Origin: Siphonodentalium dalli
Lineage: Eukaryota > Mollusca > Scaphopoda > Gadilida > Siphonodentaliidae
Direction: 5' to 3'
Length of the DNA stretch: 64,000 nucleotides
Assembly (NCBI GenBank): GCA_032622095.1
Contig: CP136068.1
Span: 57,682,025-57,746,024 of the forward strand
This document shows, one piece after another, positions 1 to 12,690 of the stretch. The position numbers and the translations under genes are program-made. The notes below the pieces were generated by a model. The model did not search any database. It was not told the DNA's origin and saw only the letters and a list, made by a program, of their open reading frames with translations. The first letter of the stretch is position 1; every line of letters begins with the position of its first letter.

Positions 1-537
1 TTTCGATTCAACTTATTGCTCAATTTAACCACAAAAAAATATATATATATTATTTTTAATAAATATTTTTTTTTTATTAAATAAAATATTTTATTTTTAA
101 ATAAAATAAAAAAAAACTCATTAAAATTTTGAAGAACCTATGACATTACATCTTTGGGAGGGGAGGGGAGGTACCTCTAGTCACTCCACTATATTTGGTT
201 GAAATCAGGGGTTTGGGAGAATTCAGGAACAGACAGATGTACATAAATGTTCAGTAAATCAGAGTAAATTACTTTAATATCTTTGTATTCTCACTACAGC
301 AAGCCACCCATGTGCTCTGATTGACAAATGTTTATAAAACAGTCCCAGATGGATAGATAACAACTGCTATGCCATAGTGCTCTCCATCCCCAGAGAGTGT
401 AATTCATGTCATTCATAATTTAAATGAGATTAATGGTGTTATCAATGAAGCACCCTTGTTTACATCATCACTCAGTGGTCATTAAAATCAGATTAAATTC
501 ATTTTCTCCAAGCTTGAATTAAGAGTGTCTGGCATTT

Positions 538-629
538 GTAGAATGAGGTTCCCAGAGGGTGATTTAATTATATTGCTCCACACAGCAGGCTAGCATCACC
601 AAATACACCCTCTGAGGACCTCATTCTGC
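538..629. repeat. Long near-palindromic hairpin module, diverged copy
   Basis: The sequence begins GTAGAATGAGGT and ends ACCTCATTCTGC, and the arms pair along most of their length around a central GCTCCACACAGCAGGC. It is a more degraded copy of the 93-bp hairpins at 24064, 24358, 31623 and 31917. Confidence 0.75.
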
Positions 630-847
630 TTAGGCCTCATCTTCTGGGAAGTATCTAGAGTCTCAAATTAACATTTTTAGCTGCTTTTTTTTCTCTGTTC
701 AGATTCTATATCCCCTAATTTGCAGAAGATAAAATGCATAATTGAGGTGCCCAATGGGTGTGCATACATCGCCAACTTCAGCTGGAGAATTTCTATCCGT
801 CCCTAGGTCTCCTATAGCAGTTGGGGATTAAGTAAAATTAGGTTCCC

Positions 848-1126
848 AGGTTGTGAATTTGGTGATGCTATCCCACCTTACAGAATAGCATCACTTCTTT
901 CACTTTGGGGACTATACTGAATTCAGACTTGGCTGTTCCAATATTTTCTTAACAACCACTTATTTATGTGAACTCATTATACCTAGGTTGTGAATTTGGT
1001 GATGCTATCCCACCTTACAGAATAGCATCACTTCTTTCACTTTGGGGACTTCAGTATACTGAATTCAGGCTTGGCTGTTCCAATATTTTCTCAACAACCA
1101 CCTATTTATGTGAACTCATTATACCT
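848..1126. repeat. Tandem duplication, period 137
   Basis: Two adjacent copies begin AGGTTGTGAATTTGGTGATG at 848 and 985 and differ by only a few substitutions and a small insertion (CTATACTG versus CTTCAGTATACTG). Each contains GATGCTATCCC facing GAATAGCATCAC, so each retains a short imperfect hairpin related to the 93-bp module. Confidence 0.9.
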
Positions 1127-1128
1127 AA

Positions 1129-1430
1129 GGGACCTTGTCAAAACTAAAACGGTAATACCGCCGGTATTACCTCTAGAGGCGGTATTACCGCTGGTAATAC
1201 CGGCGGTAAAATAATGGCAAAATCGGTAATTTCACCGGTAATTCCATCGGTAATTTTACCGGTAATTTCATCGGTAATTTTACAGGTAATTTCATCGGTA
1301 ATTTTATCGGTAATTTCACCGGTAATGTTATCGGTAATTTGCCGTGAATTCTACCGGTAATTTCCTATCAGTATCTTTATGTCACCATCGGTAATTAGCC
1401 ATGAATTGTATCAAACGAATACAAATGTGT
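1129..1430. repeat. Left subterminal CGGTAATTT array
   Basis: The outer part is a compound palindrome (CGGTAATACCGCCGGTATTACC and variants). It is followed by about ten direct copies of (A/T)CGGTAATTT(C/T) spaced 15-20 bases, decaying after 1370. The array at the right end runs in the same orientation although the termini are inverted. Confidence 0.85.
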
Positions 1431-2600
1431 TTATTCATTTATCATTTATTTGTTACCACAATTAACATGCCGTATTATCGACATAACTACACCGAAATCT
1501 GCGTCTGGATACGCCGATGATATATATATGTTAACTGAACACTTAAACTACGAGATGAGTATACAAACTATATATATACTGTAGGCCTAACCTACATATA
1601 GGTATAATCAATACACGGTAGGCCTACGCCCCCCCCCCCCCCAAATTAAATTAGGCCTACCAAATATTTAGCCACGATCCATTCCTAGAACACGGTAGGC
1701 CTATATATGCATGCCTACTTAGCCCCCCCTTCCCCATATGCAACCCTTAATCCTATATACTTATGTGTTAACTCAACACTTAATCTACGAGATGATCGAG
1801 TATACAAACTAGATACGTTAGTCGTTAGCCTACATATGTATAACCAACGCACAGGCCAACACCCCCCCCCCCCCAATTAAATAAGGCCCACATAATCCAT
1901 TCCTAAAAACACAGTAGGCTTACTTAGTCCCCGCACCCTAGCTTCCCCATGCAACACCAATTCATAGCGTAAAAATCGAGTTTTTAACATTCGCAAGCTA
2001 AAACTAAAATTTAAAACGACTCAGTTTTATGTGCACAAAGAATCGTGACGTCATCGTGGGACCGCACTTTTTTCTGATCATGGCAAACGTGCGTAAACAA
2101 GTCCATGTGTTTCTCATTTGTTTTGTTAACGGCGACTTGTGTTACAAATCTACCATTTTCAACAATTTGGAAATTTAGAAACGCTATTGATGCAGTGATC
2201 TGAGTAATAATGTAATATCATGGAGTTGTACTAGGACTATAGGCCTACTTTGGACGCTGTTTTGAGAATTTTCCGATGGATTTTGTGATTTGGATTATCG
2301 ATTTTCTGGACGTTGTTGAACTTAACGTTTCACAATTGACAGGTCATTTTGAAAGTCAGATTTATGTTTTAGTTAAATGTTCATCTACCAAGAGTAGAAA
2401 ATATGCCTAGAACAGTTGTCTGCAGTTTTCCCCACACATTCTTGGTGGAAAAAATTCTAAAACTACAATACAATGAAGTAAATCACCTATTTTCGATGTT
2501 TTCTCCGATGGTAATCCCACGTGGTCCGTTTTCAACACTGCTAGCAAGGAGCTGATGAACTATTCGAAATTGATGATTATTTATTTAATAAATACTTTTT
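1431..2600. other. Unassigned DNA with an internal diverged duplication
   Basis: About 1527-1730 and 1765-1960 are diverged direct copies. Each has TTAACT.AACACTTAA.CTACGAGATGA, then GTATACAAACTA, a C homopolymer of 13-14 bases and AGTAGGC-type sequence. I see no convincing coding potential from 1960 to 2600. It may be residual internal sequence of the Harbinger-like element. Confidence 0.5.
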
Positions 2601-5600
2601 AGCTCAACTTTACTTTGTAAAGTTTGAGCTATTGCCATGGCTTTGTCGTCCGTCGTGCGTGTGTACGTAAGGCGTCAACAATGCAGTCTACAGGTCGTAC
2701 CTTTGGTCGGATCATATGAAATTTGTCATAGCTGTTGACATCAACATTTAGACCAGAATGATTAATTTTGGGGTCATTCGGTAAAAAAACATGGCCGCCA
2801 GTGGCCATCTAGCATTTCAAAATTCAATCCATTAGCACGGGCTACAGGGCGTACTATTTGTCTGATCGTCATGAAATTTGTCATGGATGTTAAGATTGAC
2901 ATATAGATGGGAACGAGTAATTTTGGGGTCATTTGGCCCAAAAACATGGCAGCCATCTTGGATTTTACTCTTTGTATGACTAAATTCTTTAGCACAGGCT
3001 ACAGGTCATACTTTTAGTCTGATCATCATAAAATTTGTCAAGAATGTTAATAATGACATGTAGATGGGAATGAGTCATTTTGGGGTCATTCGGCCAAAAA
3101 ACATGGCCGCCAGCAGGCATCTTTGATTTCACTCTTTGTATGACTAAATCCTTTAGCACGGGCTACAGGTCGTACCTTTAGTCTGATCATCATAAAATAT
3201 GTCCTGAATGTTGATAATAACATGTAGATGGGAACAAGTCATTTTGGGGTCGTTCGGTTCAAAAAACATGGCTGCCAGCAGGCATCTTTGATTTTACTCT
3301 TTGTATGACTAAATACCTTAGCACGGGCTACAGGTCGTACCTTTAGTCTGATCATAATAAAATTTGTGATGGCTGTTGAAATTGGAATGTAGAAGGGAAC
3401 GAGTCATTTTGGGGTCATTCGGACAAAAAATAATGGCCGCCAGTGGCCATCTTGGATTTCAAAATTCAATCCATTAGCACGGGCCACAGGTCGTACTGTT
3501 CGGCTGATCATCATGAAATTTGTCATGGATGTTAATATTGACATGTAGATGGGAACGAGTAATTTTGGTGTCATTCGGCCAAAAAACATGGCGGCCAGCA
3601 GCCATCTTGGATTTTACTCTTTGTATGACTAAATCCTTTAGCACGGGCTACAGGTCGTACCTTTAGTCTGATCATCATAAAATTTATCATGAATGTTGAT
3701 AATAACATGTAGATGGGAACAAGTCATTTTGGGATCGTTTGGTCAAAAAAACATGGCCGCCTGCAGCCATCTTGGATTTTACTCTTTGTATGACTAAATT
3801 CTTTAGCACGGGCTACAGGTCGTACCTTTAGTCTGATCATCATCAAATTTGTCATGGATATTAATATTGACATGTAGATGGGAACGAGTCATTTTGGGGT
3901 CATTTAGCCCAAAAACATGGCCGCCAGCAGCCATCTTGGATTTTACTCTTTGTATGACTAAATCCTTTAGCACGGGCTACAGGTCGTACCTTTAGTCTGA
4001 TCATCATAAAATATGTCATGAATGTTGATAATAACATGTAGATGGGAACGAGTCATCTTGGGGTCGTTCGGTCAAAAAACGTGGCCGCCAGCAGGCATCT
4101 TTGATTTTACTCTTTGTATGACTAAATCCCTTAGCACGGGCTACAGGTCGTACCTTTAGTCTGATCATCATAAAATTTGTGATGGCTGTTGAAATTGGAA
4201 TGTAGATGGGAACGAGTCATTTTGGGGTCATTCGGACAAAAAATAATGGCCGCCAGTGGCCATCTTGGATTTCAAAATTCAATCCATTAGCACGGGCCAC
4301 AGGTCGTACTGTTCGGCTGATCATCATGAAATTTGTCATGGATGTTAATATTGACATGTAGATGGGAACGAGTAATTTTGGGGTCATTTGGCCCAAAAAC
4401 ATGGCCGCCAGCAGCCATCTTGGATTTTACTCTTTGTATGACTAAATTCTTTAGCACGGGCTACAGGTCGTACTTTTAGTCTGATCATCATAAAATTTGT
4501 CAAGAATGTTAATAATGACATGTAGATGGTAACGGTCATTTTGGGGTCATTCGGCCAAAAAACATGGCCGCCAGCAGGCATCTTTGATTTCACTCTTTGT
4601 ATGACTAAATCCTTTAGCACGGGCTACAGGTCGTACCTTTAGTTCGATCAACATAAAATTTGTCGTAGCTGTTGAAATTGGAATGTAGATGGGAACGAGT
4701 CATTTTGGGGTCATTCGGACAAAAAACATGGTTGCCAGTGGCCATCTTGGATTTCAAAATTCAATCCATTAGCACGGGCCACAGGTCGTACTGTTCGTCT
4801 GATCATCATGAAATTTGTCATGGATGTTAATATTGACATGTAGATGGGAACGAGTACAGGTTGTACCTTTAGTCTGATCATAATAAAATTTGTGATGGCT
4901 GTTGAAATTGGAATGTAGATGGGAACGAGTCATTTTGGGGTCATTCGGACAAAAAATAATGGCCGCCAGTGGCCATCTTGGATTTCAAAATTCAATCCAT
5001 TAGCACGGGCCACAGGTAGTACTGTTCGGCTGATCATCATGAAATTTGTCATGGATGTTAATATTGACATGTAGATGGGAACGAGTAATTTTGGGGTCAT
5101 TCGGCCAAAAAACATGGCGGCCAGCAGCCATCTTGGATTTTACTCTTTGTATGACTAAATTCTTTAGCACGGGCTACAGGTCGTACCTTTAGTCTGATTA
5201 TCATCAAATTTGTCATGGATGTTAATATTGACATGTAGATGGGAACGAGTAATTTTGGGGTCATTTGGCCCAAAAACATGGCCGCCAGCAGCCATCTTGG
5301 ATTTTACTCTTTGTATGACTAAATCCTTTAGCACGGGCTACAGGTTGTACCTTTAGTCTGATCATCATAAAATTTATCATGAATGTTGATAATAACATGT
5401 AGATGGGAACGAGTCATCTTGGGGTTGTTCGGTCAAAAAACATGGCCGCCAGCAGGCATCTTTGATTTTACTCTTTGTATGACTAAATCCCTTAGCACGG
5501 GCTACAGGTCGTACCTTTAGTCTGATCATCATAAAATTTGTGATGGCTGTTGAAATTGTAATGTAGATGGGAACGAGTCATTTTGGGGTCATTCGGACAA

Positions 5601-7038
5601 AAAATAATGGCCGCCAGTGGCCATCTTGGATTTCAAAATTCAATCCATTAGCACGGGCCACAGGTCGTACTGTTCGTCTGATCATCATGAAATTTGTCAT
5701 GGATGTTAATATTGACATGTAGATGGGAACGAGTAATTTTGGGGTCATTCGGCCAAAAAACATGGCGGCCAGCAGCCATCTTGGATTTTACTCTTTGTAT
5801 GACTAAATTCTTTAGCACGGGCTACAGGTCGTACCTTTAGTCTGATCATCATCAAATTTGTCATGGATGTTAATATTGATATGTAGATGGGAACGAGTAA
5901 TTTTAGGGTCATTTGGCCCAAAAACATGGCCACCAGCAGCCATCTTGGATTTTACTCTTTGTATGACTAAATCCTTTAGCACGGGCTACAGGTCGTACCT
6001 TTAGTCTGATCATCATAAAATTTGTCATGAATGTTAATAATGACATGTAGATGGGAACGAGTCATTTTGGGGTCATTCGGTCAAAAAACATGGCCGCCAG
6101 CAGGCATCTTTGATTTTACTCTTTGTATGACTAAATCCTTTAGCACGGGCTACAGGTCGTACCTTTAGTCTGATCATCATAAAATTTGTTATGGCTGTTG
6201 AAATTGGAATGTAGATGGGAACGAGTCAATTTGGGGTCATTCGGACAAAAAACAGTGGCCATCTTGGATTTCAAAATTCAATCCATTTGCACGGGACACA
6301 GGTCGTACTGTTCGTCTGATCATCATGAAATTTGTGATGGATGTTAATATTGACATGTAGATGGGAACGAGTAATTTTGGGGTCATTCGGCCAAATAACA
6401 TGGCGGCCAGCAGCCATCTTGGATTTTACTCTTTGTATGACTAAATCCTTTAGCACGGGCTACAGGTCGTACCTTTAGTCTGATCATCATAAAATTTGTC
6501 ATGGCTGTTAACGATGACATATAGATGGGAACGATTCTTTTTGGGGTCATTCGGCCGAAAACATGGCCGCCAGTGGCCTTCTTGGATTTCAAAATTCAAT
6601 CCATTTGCACGGGCCACAGGTCGTACTGTTCGTCTGATCATCATGAAATTTGTGATGGATGTTAATATTGACATGTAGATGGGAACGAGTAATTTTGGGG
6701 TCATTCGGCCAAATAACATGGCGGCCAGCAGCCATCTTGGATTTTACTCTTTGTATGACTAAATTCTTTAGCACGGGCTACAGGTCGTACCTTTAGTCTG
6801 ATCATCATAAAATTTGTCATGGCTGTTAACGATGACATGTAGATGGGAACGATTCTTTTTGGGGTCATTCGGCCGAAAACATGGCCGCCAGCAGCCATCT
6901 TGGATTTTACTTTTCTCTTCATGTCCATAAACTAGTAATAGACATTCAACTTCCCACATTCCTAATCGCTCCATTGACTGTAATATATTAAATTATTCCC
7001 TTTCCAAGTTGAGCTACAGTGTCATTGACACTTTCATT
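2601..7038 (+). mobile_element. Fam1 Helentron/HINE-like element with full 5' and 3' ends
   Basis: The 5' end is AGCTCAACTT after a T run and forms a hairpin with AAGTTTGAGCT, followed by GTCGTCCGTCG. The body (about 2680-6910) is roughly 26 core units of 155-165 bp. Two alternating unit types are visible: one with GATTTCAAAATTCAATCCA and one with GATTTTACTCTTTGTATGAC. The 3' module (7006-7038) is AAGTTGAGCT, the hairpin AGTGTCATTGACACT and the tail TTCATT. Non-coding; the short frames along it are artefacts of the period. The architecture (subterminal inverted repeats, central tandem repeats, 3' hairpin, no target duplication) is that of Helentron-associated elements and of oyster Pearl elements. 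Confidence 0.9.
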
Positions 7039-7601
7039 TAATGATTTCGCTTGTTGCTTGAATATATTCTCCAAAATCAGTTGGACAAGTCTGGGTGAAC
7101 CACTGATATATCTATAATAGCCCAATTGAGTTAAATAGATTGATCGGACTTCCTGGCAAATTGCTCACTGTTGTAATAGAGGGACCTCTAAATTTTAAAG
7201 TATTGGTTGAAAGATAATTATAGAACAGTTTAGAGTGAATCCCGGCCCTCTTCCCAGATGCATGCTGACTGGAAGACCGATCAGTCTATTTAAGCCTGAC
7301 CGGGCTATTATAGATCGCTCGGCGATTCACCCAGACTCATTGAATGGCTGAAACAACGTTTCGCACCATGGAACCCTTAATTCCCATCACACATTTAGTG
7401 TTTTTTTACCATATTTTTGTATATTTCACAACATGTTTCGTCGATTCCACAAATGATGATTTTGTTAACTTAATGAAAGCGAACATGTTTATGATTTAAC
7501 GTTACGTGTTGATGACAACCCGCCAAATAAACATTTCATTCTTCTTTTTTTGCAAAAAAATTAACAAATTGAAATGGTGGCAACAAAAGTTATATTTAAA
7601 A
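7039..7601. other. Unassigned DNA around the foldback element
   Basis: Apart from the foldback element, this stretch shows no convincing coding potential, tandem structure or terminal motif. 7337-7593 is AT-rich, with a T run near 7540. Confidence 0.5.
7089..7336. mobile_element. MITE-like foldback element
   Basis: Arms of about 58 bases (7089-7146 and 7279-7336) are inverted copies. Both start GTCTGGGTGAA, both contain TCTATAATAGCCC and both end near GATCGG. The centre is about 130 bases of unrelated DNA. No clear target duplication is visible, so the superfamily is not assigned. Confidence 0.7.
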
Positions 7602-8691
7602 TAGAGATGGGCGGTTAACCGTGGAATCAGTTCGGTTTCGGTTGTCGGCGAAAAACCGGAAATGACAACCGTGGTAAGTTGGGAAAACCCGTAGTTTCGG
7701 TTGTCACAACTTCCTGTAATCATGGCAGAGCACGACGAACAAACGAGTCCTGTGTGGAAATATTTTTCAAAGAAAGATAAGAAATCTAAGTGTGCCGCCT
7801 GTAATATATGCAGAAAGGAGTTCGCATGGTGAAATCACGCGACGAATGTATTACGTTGCTTCCGTGTACACCTATTTTCGCTGTAGTAAACACAACACAA
7901 GTCAGTTTATTTCTCATGTTCTTTTAATCATTAAGGCCGTACAAATACTCTGAAAGGTGAATTTGATAACGAGGATACGATATCAAAAGGTATCAATGAT
8001 TGTTACCCGCATTCCCTATTAGTTTTTATCACTGTTTGGATGTTAAATCGTCAAATATATTTGTGCGCCGTTAATTAAAAATGTTATGCCGGAATCGGAG
8101 CCGGAATTAATTATACCGTTTGTCGGTAAACTGTTGAGAAATAGCACTCATTCAGGTGACTTGTATTGGATGCATGTATAGTGTGTACAATATTATGTTC
8201 CCTAAATATGGTAATCGGCATATAGCCAGATAATGTGATTGAGAGATTCTAGTCATGTTTTATTTTCATTTTGTTGTTTATTTAAAATTTTATTTTTCAA
8301 ATCATAACTATTATACACATATATCTAGTCACACACATTAGTTTTATGCCAATATAAATGGTCATTATATTATTTCACACTTATGATCATATGATGCTGA
8401 ATTGCAGTCATACACAATACACAGTATCACTTGCATTCTAGCACTGCCACTCGACATGGACATTAACAATATACATGTAATAGTAAAAATATGATACATA
8501 ATTTACAATTATAAAAGGACATGTACCTCACAAGTTATGGTGATAAAATTGGTGTGTTTTCTTTGTAATATGATGAAGCATAATTAGATTTTGTTCACAT
8601 TAGTCATTTTTATTAATAAAAACCGAAACCGAGACTCAACTCTTTTTCCACAACCGAAACCGAGGCAAATTTTCACAACCGCCCATCTCTA
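7602..8691 (+). mobile_element. hAT element, non-autonomous, with intact ends
   Basis: The 15-bp terminal inverted repeats TAGAGATGGGCGGTT are perfect at both ends. They are flanked by a perfect 8-bp duplication, ATTTAAAA, at 7594-7601 and 8692-8699, which is diagnostic of hAT-type integration. Short CGGTTTCGGTTGT / ACAACCGAAACCG repeats lie just inside both ends and may be transposase sites. At 1090 bp it is far shorter than an autonomous hAT. It keeps only a BED-finger relic (7722-7832). Confidence 0.95.
7722..7832 (+). pseudogene. BED-type zinc-finger N-terminus of a hAT transposase, truncated
   Basis: Thirty-six codons from ATG to TGA read MAEHDEQTSPVWKYF followed by a lysine-rich stretch and C-x2-C-x2-C. 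The combination VWKYF, basic linker and cysteine pair is the start of BED zinc fingers in hAT transposases (ZBED family), which bind the element ends. The second half of the finger (the His/Cys pair) and the RNase H-like catalytic domain are absent; the frame stops and the DNA after it is not coding. It sits about 120 bp from the left end, the expected place for the transposase start, which supports internal deletion of a once autonomous hAT. Confidence 0.8.
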
Positions 8692-8699
8692 ATTTAAAA

Positions 8700-9132
8700 C
8701 AATAATACCTCAATCATCAATGGTACGAATTTATACATGTACTGGTACGAAATGTCCAGAACGCTGGTGCGAAACATCTCTATGTCTTGAAAACTTCCAC
8801 GGCTCAACATTGTACGTTATAATTTATGTTCAAAGTAAAGGCAATACTAACTATCAAAACAGCGTTTAGTGTTAAGTTCAATCTTGAACTAATTGTACAT
8901 ATAGTCACAGGGGGTTGTTGTTAAGAAAACAACTAAAATTGCAAAACAAATTAATTGCAATTGAGAGTGCCACTTTAACAAATCGTTATCAATGCATCAA
9001 TATTCTATTGATATAATGCTTTACAAACGCATGTCTTTGTATTTAAATATTTACTCATTTTCTTAACAAGCCTGTGGCCTCAGTATAAGTATATAGGAAA
9101 CCGAGACTTACGCTGAAATGTTCACTGTCACC
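8700..9132. other. Unassigned AT-rich DNA
   Basis: A TGGTACGAA-like motif recurs at about 8721, 8743 and 8768. Otherwise I see no gene, terminal motif or clear repeat. Confidence 0.4.
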
Positions 9133-12100
9133 CCGTCCGTCGTCTGTGTGTCGGTCAACAATTTCCTTTGGCGCGGGCTACAGGTCGTACCTCAGTTCTG
9201 TTGACATTGACATGTAGATGGGAACGAGTCATTTTGGGGTCATTCGGCCAAAAAACATGGCCGCTGGTGGCCATCTTGGATTTCAAAATTAAATCCATTG
9301 GCGCGGGCTACAGGTTGTACTGTTCGTCTGATCACCATGAAATTTGTCATGGATGTTAATATTGACATGTAGATGGGAACGAGTGATTTTGGGGTCGTTC
9401 GGCCAAAAAACATGGCCGCCAGCAGCCATCTTGGATTTTACTCTTTGCATGACTAAATCCTTTGGTGCGGGCTACAGATCGTACCTTAGTTCTGATCTTT
9501 ATCAAATTTGTCATGAATGTTGACATTGAGATGTAGATGGGAACGAGTCGTTTTGGGGTCATTTGGCCAAAAAACATGGCCGCTGGTGGCCATCTTGGAT
9601 TTCAAAATTAAATCCATTGGCGCGGGCTACAGGTCGTACTGTTTGTCTGATCATCATGGAATTTGTCTTGGATGTTAATATTGACATGTAGATGGGAACG
9701 AGTGATTTTGGGGTCGTTTGGCCAAAAAACATGGCTGCCAGCAGCCATCTTGGATTTTACTCTTTGCATGACTAAATCGTTTGGCGCGGGCTACAGGTCG
9801 TAGCTTTGGTCGGATCTTCATGAAATTTGTCATGGATGTTAACAATGACATGTAAATGGGAACAAGTCATTTTGGGGTCGTTCGGTCAAAAAAAAAAGGC
9901 CGCCAGCAGCCATCTTGTATTTTACTCTTTGCATGACTAAATCCTTTGGCGCGGGCTACAGGTTGTAGCTTTGATCGGATCTTCATGAATTTTGTCATGT
10001 ATGTTAACAATGACATGTAGATGGGAACGAGTCCTTTTGGGGTCATTCGGCCAAAAAACATGGCCGCTGGTGGCCATCTTGTATTTGAAAATTAAATCCA
10101 TTGGCGCGGGCTACAGGTCGTACTATTCGTTTGATCATCATGACATTTGTCCTGGATGTTAACAATGACATGTAGATGGGAACGAGTCATTTTGGGGTTA
10201 TTCGGCCAAAAAACATGGCTGCTAGCAGCCATCTTGGATCTTACTCTTTGCATGACTAAATCCTTTGGCGCGGGCTACAGGTCGTAAGGGTCATTGAGCC
10301 AAACAACATGGCCACCAGCAGCCATCTTGGATTTTACTCTTTGCATGACTAAATCCTTTGGCGCAGGCTACAGGTCGTAGCTTTAGTCTGATTATCATAA
10401 AATTTGTCATGGATGTTAACAATAACATGTAGATGGGAACGAGTCATTTTGGGGTCATTCGGCTAAAAAACATGGCCGCCAGCAGCCATCTTGGATTTTA
10501 CTCTGTGTGTGACTAAATCCTTTACTGCTCATTTTTAGCTCAACTTACTTTTGTAAGTTTGAGCTATTGCCATGGCTTGGCGTCCGTCGTCCGTGTGCGC
10601 GTGTGTCCGTCAACAATTTCCTTTGGCGCGGGCTACAGGTCGTCAGCAGCCATCTTGGATTTTACTCTTTGCCTGACTAAATCATTTGGCGCAGGCTACA
10701 GGTCGTAGTTTTGATCGGAACTTCATGAAATTTGTCATGGATGTTAACAATGACATGTAGATGGGAACGAGTGATTTTGGGGTTGTTCGGCCAAAAAACA
10801 TGGCCGCCAGCAGCCATCTTGGATTTTACTCTTTGCATGACTAAATCCTTTGGCGCGGGCTACAGGTCGTACCTTTGGTCTGATCTTTATGAAATTTATC
10901 TTGAATGTTGACATTGACATGTAGATGGGAACGAGTCATTTTGGGGTCATTCGGCCAAAAAACATGGCCGCTGGTGGCCATTTTGGATTTCAAAATTCAA
11001 TCCATTGGCGCGGGCTACAGGTCGTACTGTTTGTCTGATCATTATGAAATTTGTCATGGATGTTAATATTGACATGTAGATGGGAACGAGTCATTTTGGG
11101 GTCGTTCGGCCAAAAAACATGGCCGCTGGCAGCCATCTTGGATCTTACTCTTTGCATGACTAAATCCTTTGGCGCAGGCTACAGGTAGTAGTTTTGATCA
11201 GAACTTCATGAAATTTGTCATGGATGTTAACAATGACATGTAGATGGGAACGAGTGAATTTGGGGTTGTTCGGCCAAAAAACATGGCCGCCAGCAGCCAT
11301 CATGGATTTTACTCTTTGCATGACTAAATCCTTTGGCGCGGGCTACATGTCATACCTATGGTCTGATCTTTATGAATTTTGTCATGAATGTTGACATTGA
11401 CATGTAGATAGGAACGAGTCATTTTGGGGTCATTCGGCCAAAAAACATGGCCGCTGGTGGCCATTTTGGATTTCAAAATTCCATCCATTGGCGCGGGCTA
11501 CAGGTCGTGCTGTTCGTCTGATCATCATGAAATTTGTCATGGATGTTAATATTGACATGTAGATGGGAACGAGTGATTTTGGGGTCGTTCAGCCAAAAAA
11601 CATGGCCGCCAGCAGCCATCTTGGATTTTACTCTTTGCATGACTAAATTCTTTGGCGCGGGCTACAGGTTGTAGCTTTGGTCAGAACTTGATGAAATTTG
11701 TCATGGATGTTAACAATGACATGTAGATGGGAACGAGTGATTTTGGGGTCGTTCGGCCAAAAAACATGGCCGCCAGCAGCCATCTTGGATTTTACTCTTT
11801 CAATGACTAAATCCTTTGGCGCGGGTTACAGGTCGTACCTTTGGTCTGACCTTTATGAAATTTGTCATGAATATTGATATTGACATGTATATGGGAACGA
11901 GTCATTTTGGGGCCAAAAAACATGGCCGCTGGCAGCCATCTTGGATTTCAAAATTCAATCCATTGGCACGGGCTACAGGTCGTACTGTTTGTCTGATCAT
12001 CATGATATTTATCATGGATGTTAATATTAACATGTAGATGGGAACGAGTCATTTTGGGGTCGTTTGGCTAAAAAACATGTCCGCCAGCAGCCATCTTGGA

Positions 12101-12553
12101 TTTTACTCTTTGCATGACTAAATCCATTGGCACAGGCTACAGGTCATACCTTTGATCAGATCATTATGAGATTTGTAAAGGCTGTAGATGGGAACAAGTC
12201 ATTTTGGGGTAATTCGGAAAAAAACATGGCTGCCGGTGGCCATTTTAGAATTTACTCTTTGCATCAATAAATCCTTTGGCACACCATAATCACCACATCC
12301 CTGATCCGATCATTATGAAACCTGTTATGAATGTTGATATTGACATGTACATCTAGTCTTACTTAGATATTTCAATTAGCACTTTTCCTATTCCTCCATT
12401 TACTGTCGACCATTAAATTATTCCCCTACCTAAGTTGAGCTACAGTGTCATTGACACTTTCATTACACTCCTTTTTAATCTCTATTCATTGCTCATCACA
12501 AAAAAATTACCTTCTTTACAAAGTTGAGCTACAGTGTCATTGACACTTTCATT
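9133..12553 (+). mobile_element. Fam1 element, 5'-truncated, host of a second Fam1
   Basis: The element starts inside the GTCCGTCGTCTGTGTGTC stretch, so the 5' hairpin is lost. Core units run to 10525, are interrupted by the inner element, and the outer copy resumes at 12465 with ACACTCCTTTTTAATC and ends with its own 3' module (12521-12553). Units here carry 'TTTGGCGCGGG' rather than the 'TTTAGCACGGG' of the 2601 copy, so this is a distinct subfamily. Confidence 0.9.
10537..12464 (+). mobile_element. Fam1 element inserted within another Fam1
   Basis: Both ends are complete: the 5' AGCTCAACTT hairpin follows CATTTTT, and the 3' module lies at 12432-12464. Host sequence TTTACTGCTCA.TTTT lies to the left and ACACTCC to the right. 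The uninterrupted host is seen at 43526-43555, so the insertion lies after a T run and made no duplication. Confidence 0.92.
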
Positions 12554-12690
12554 TTTTACCGCGGTGGAGGGCGGTTGACCCTCGGCATTGGGCGGTATTC
12601 TCACCGCGTTATTGGTACTCGTTACCGCCGTACACCGCGTTATTTTTTCCGTAACCGCGTTCAATTTACCGCGAACCGCCCTCCACTGCG
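12554..12690. repeat. GC-rich inverted repeat of ACCGCG motifs
   Basis: GGTGGAGGGCGGTT near 12563 faces AACCGCCCTCCAC near 12672, and the interior is dense in ACCGC/GCGGT words. It resembles the terminal structures of cut-and-paste elements, but I find no target duplication and no second end elsewhere. Confidence 0.55.

Larger units (their letters stand above)
1..1128 (+). repeat. Fam3 element fragment (no terminal ends)
   Basis: The stretch from about 538 to 840 matches the interior of the Fam3 copies at 24064-24350 and 31623-31910, including the 93-bp hairpin, the 'TTCTGGGAAGTATCT' piece and the 'AGGTGCCCAATGGGTG' piece. The first 130 bases are A/T homopolymer-like. No 5' or 3' Fam3 end is present here. 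The right edge is cut by the inverted end that begins at 1129. Confidence 0.7.

Noticed and set aside
2680-6910. CRISPR-like array
   Set aside because: Units are contiguous and homologous across their whole length, with no unique spacers, and the setting is an animal intron.
2774-6974. Many similar open frames of 60-90 codons on the minus strand (and some on the plus strand) with repeated peptide phrases
   Set aside because: They follow the roughly 160-bp Fam1 period, occur in several frames, and start and stop with unit variation. This is tandem non-coding DNA, not a gene family.
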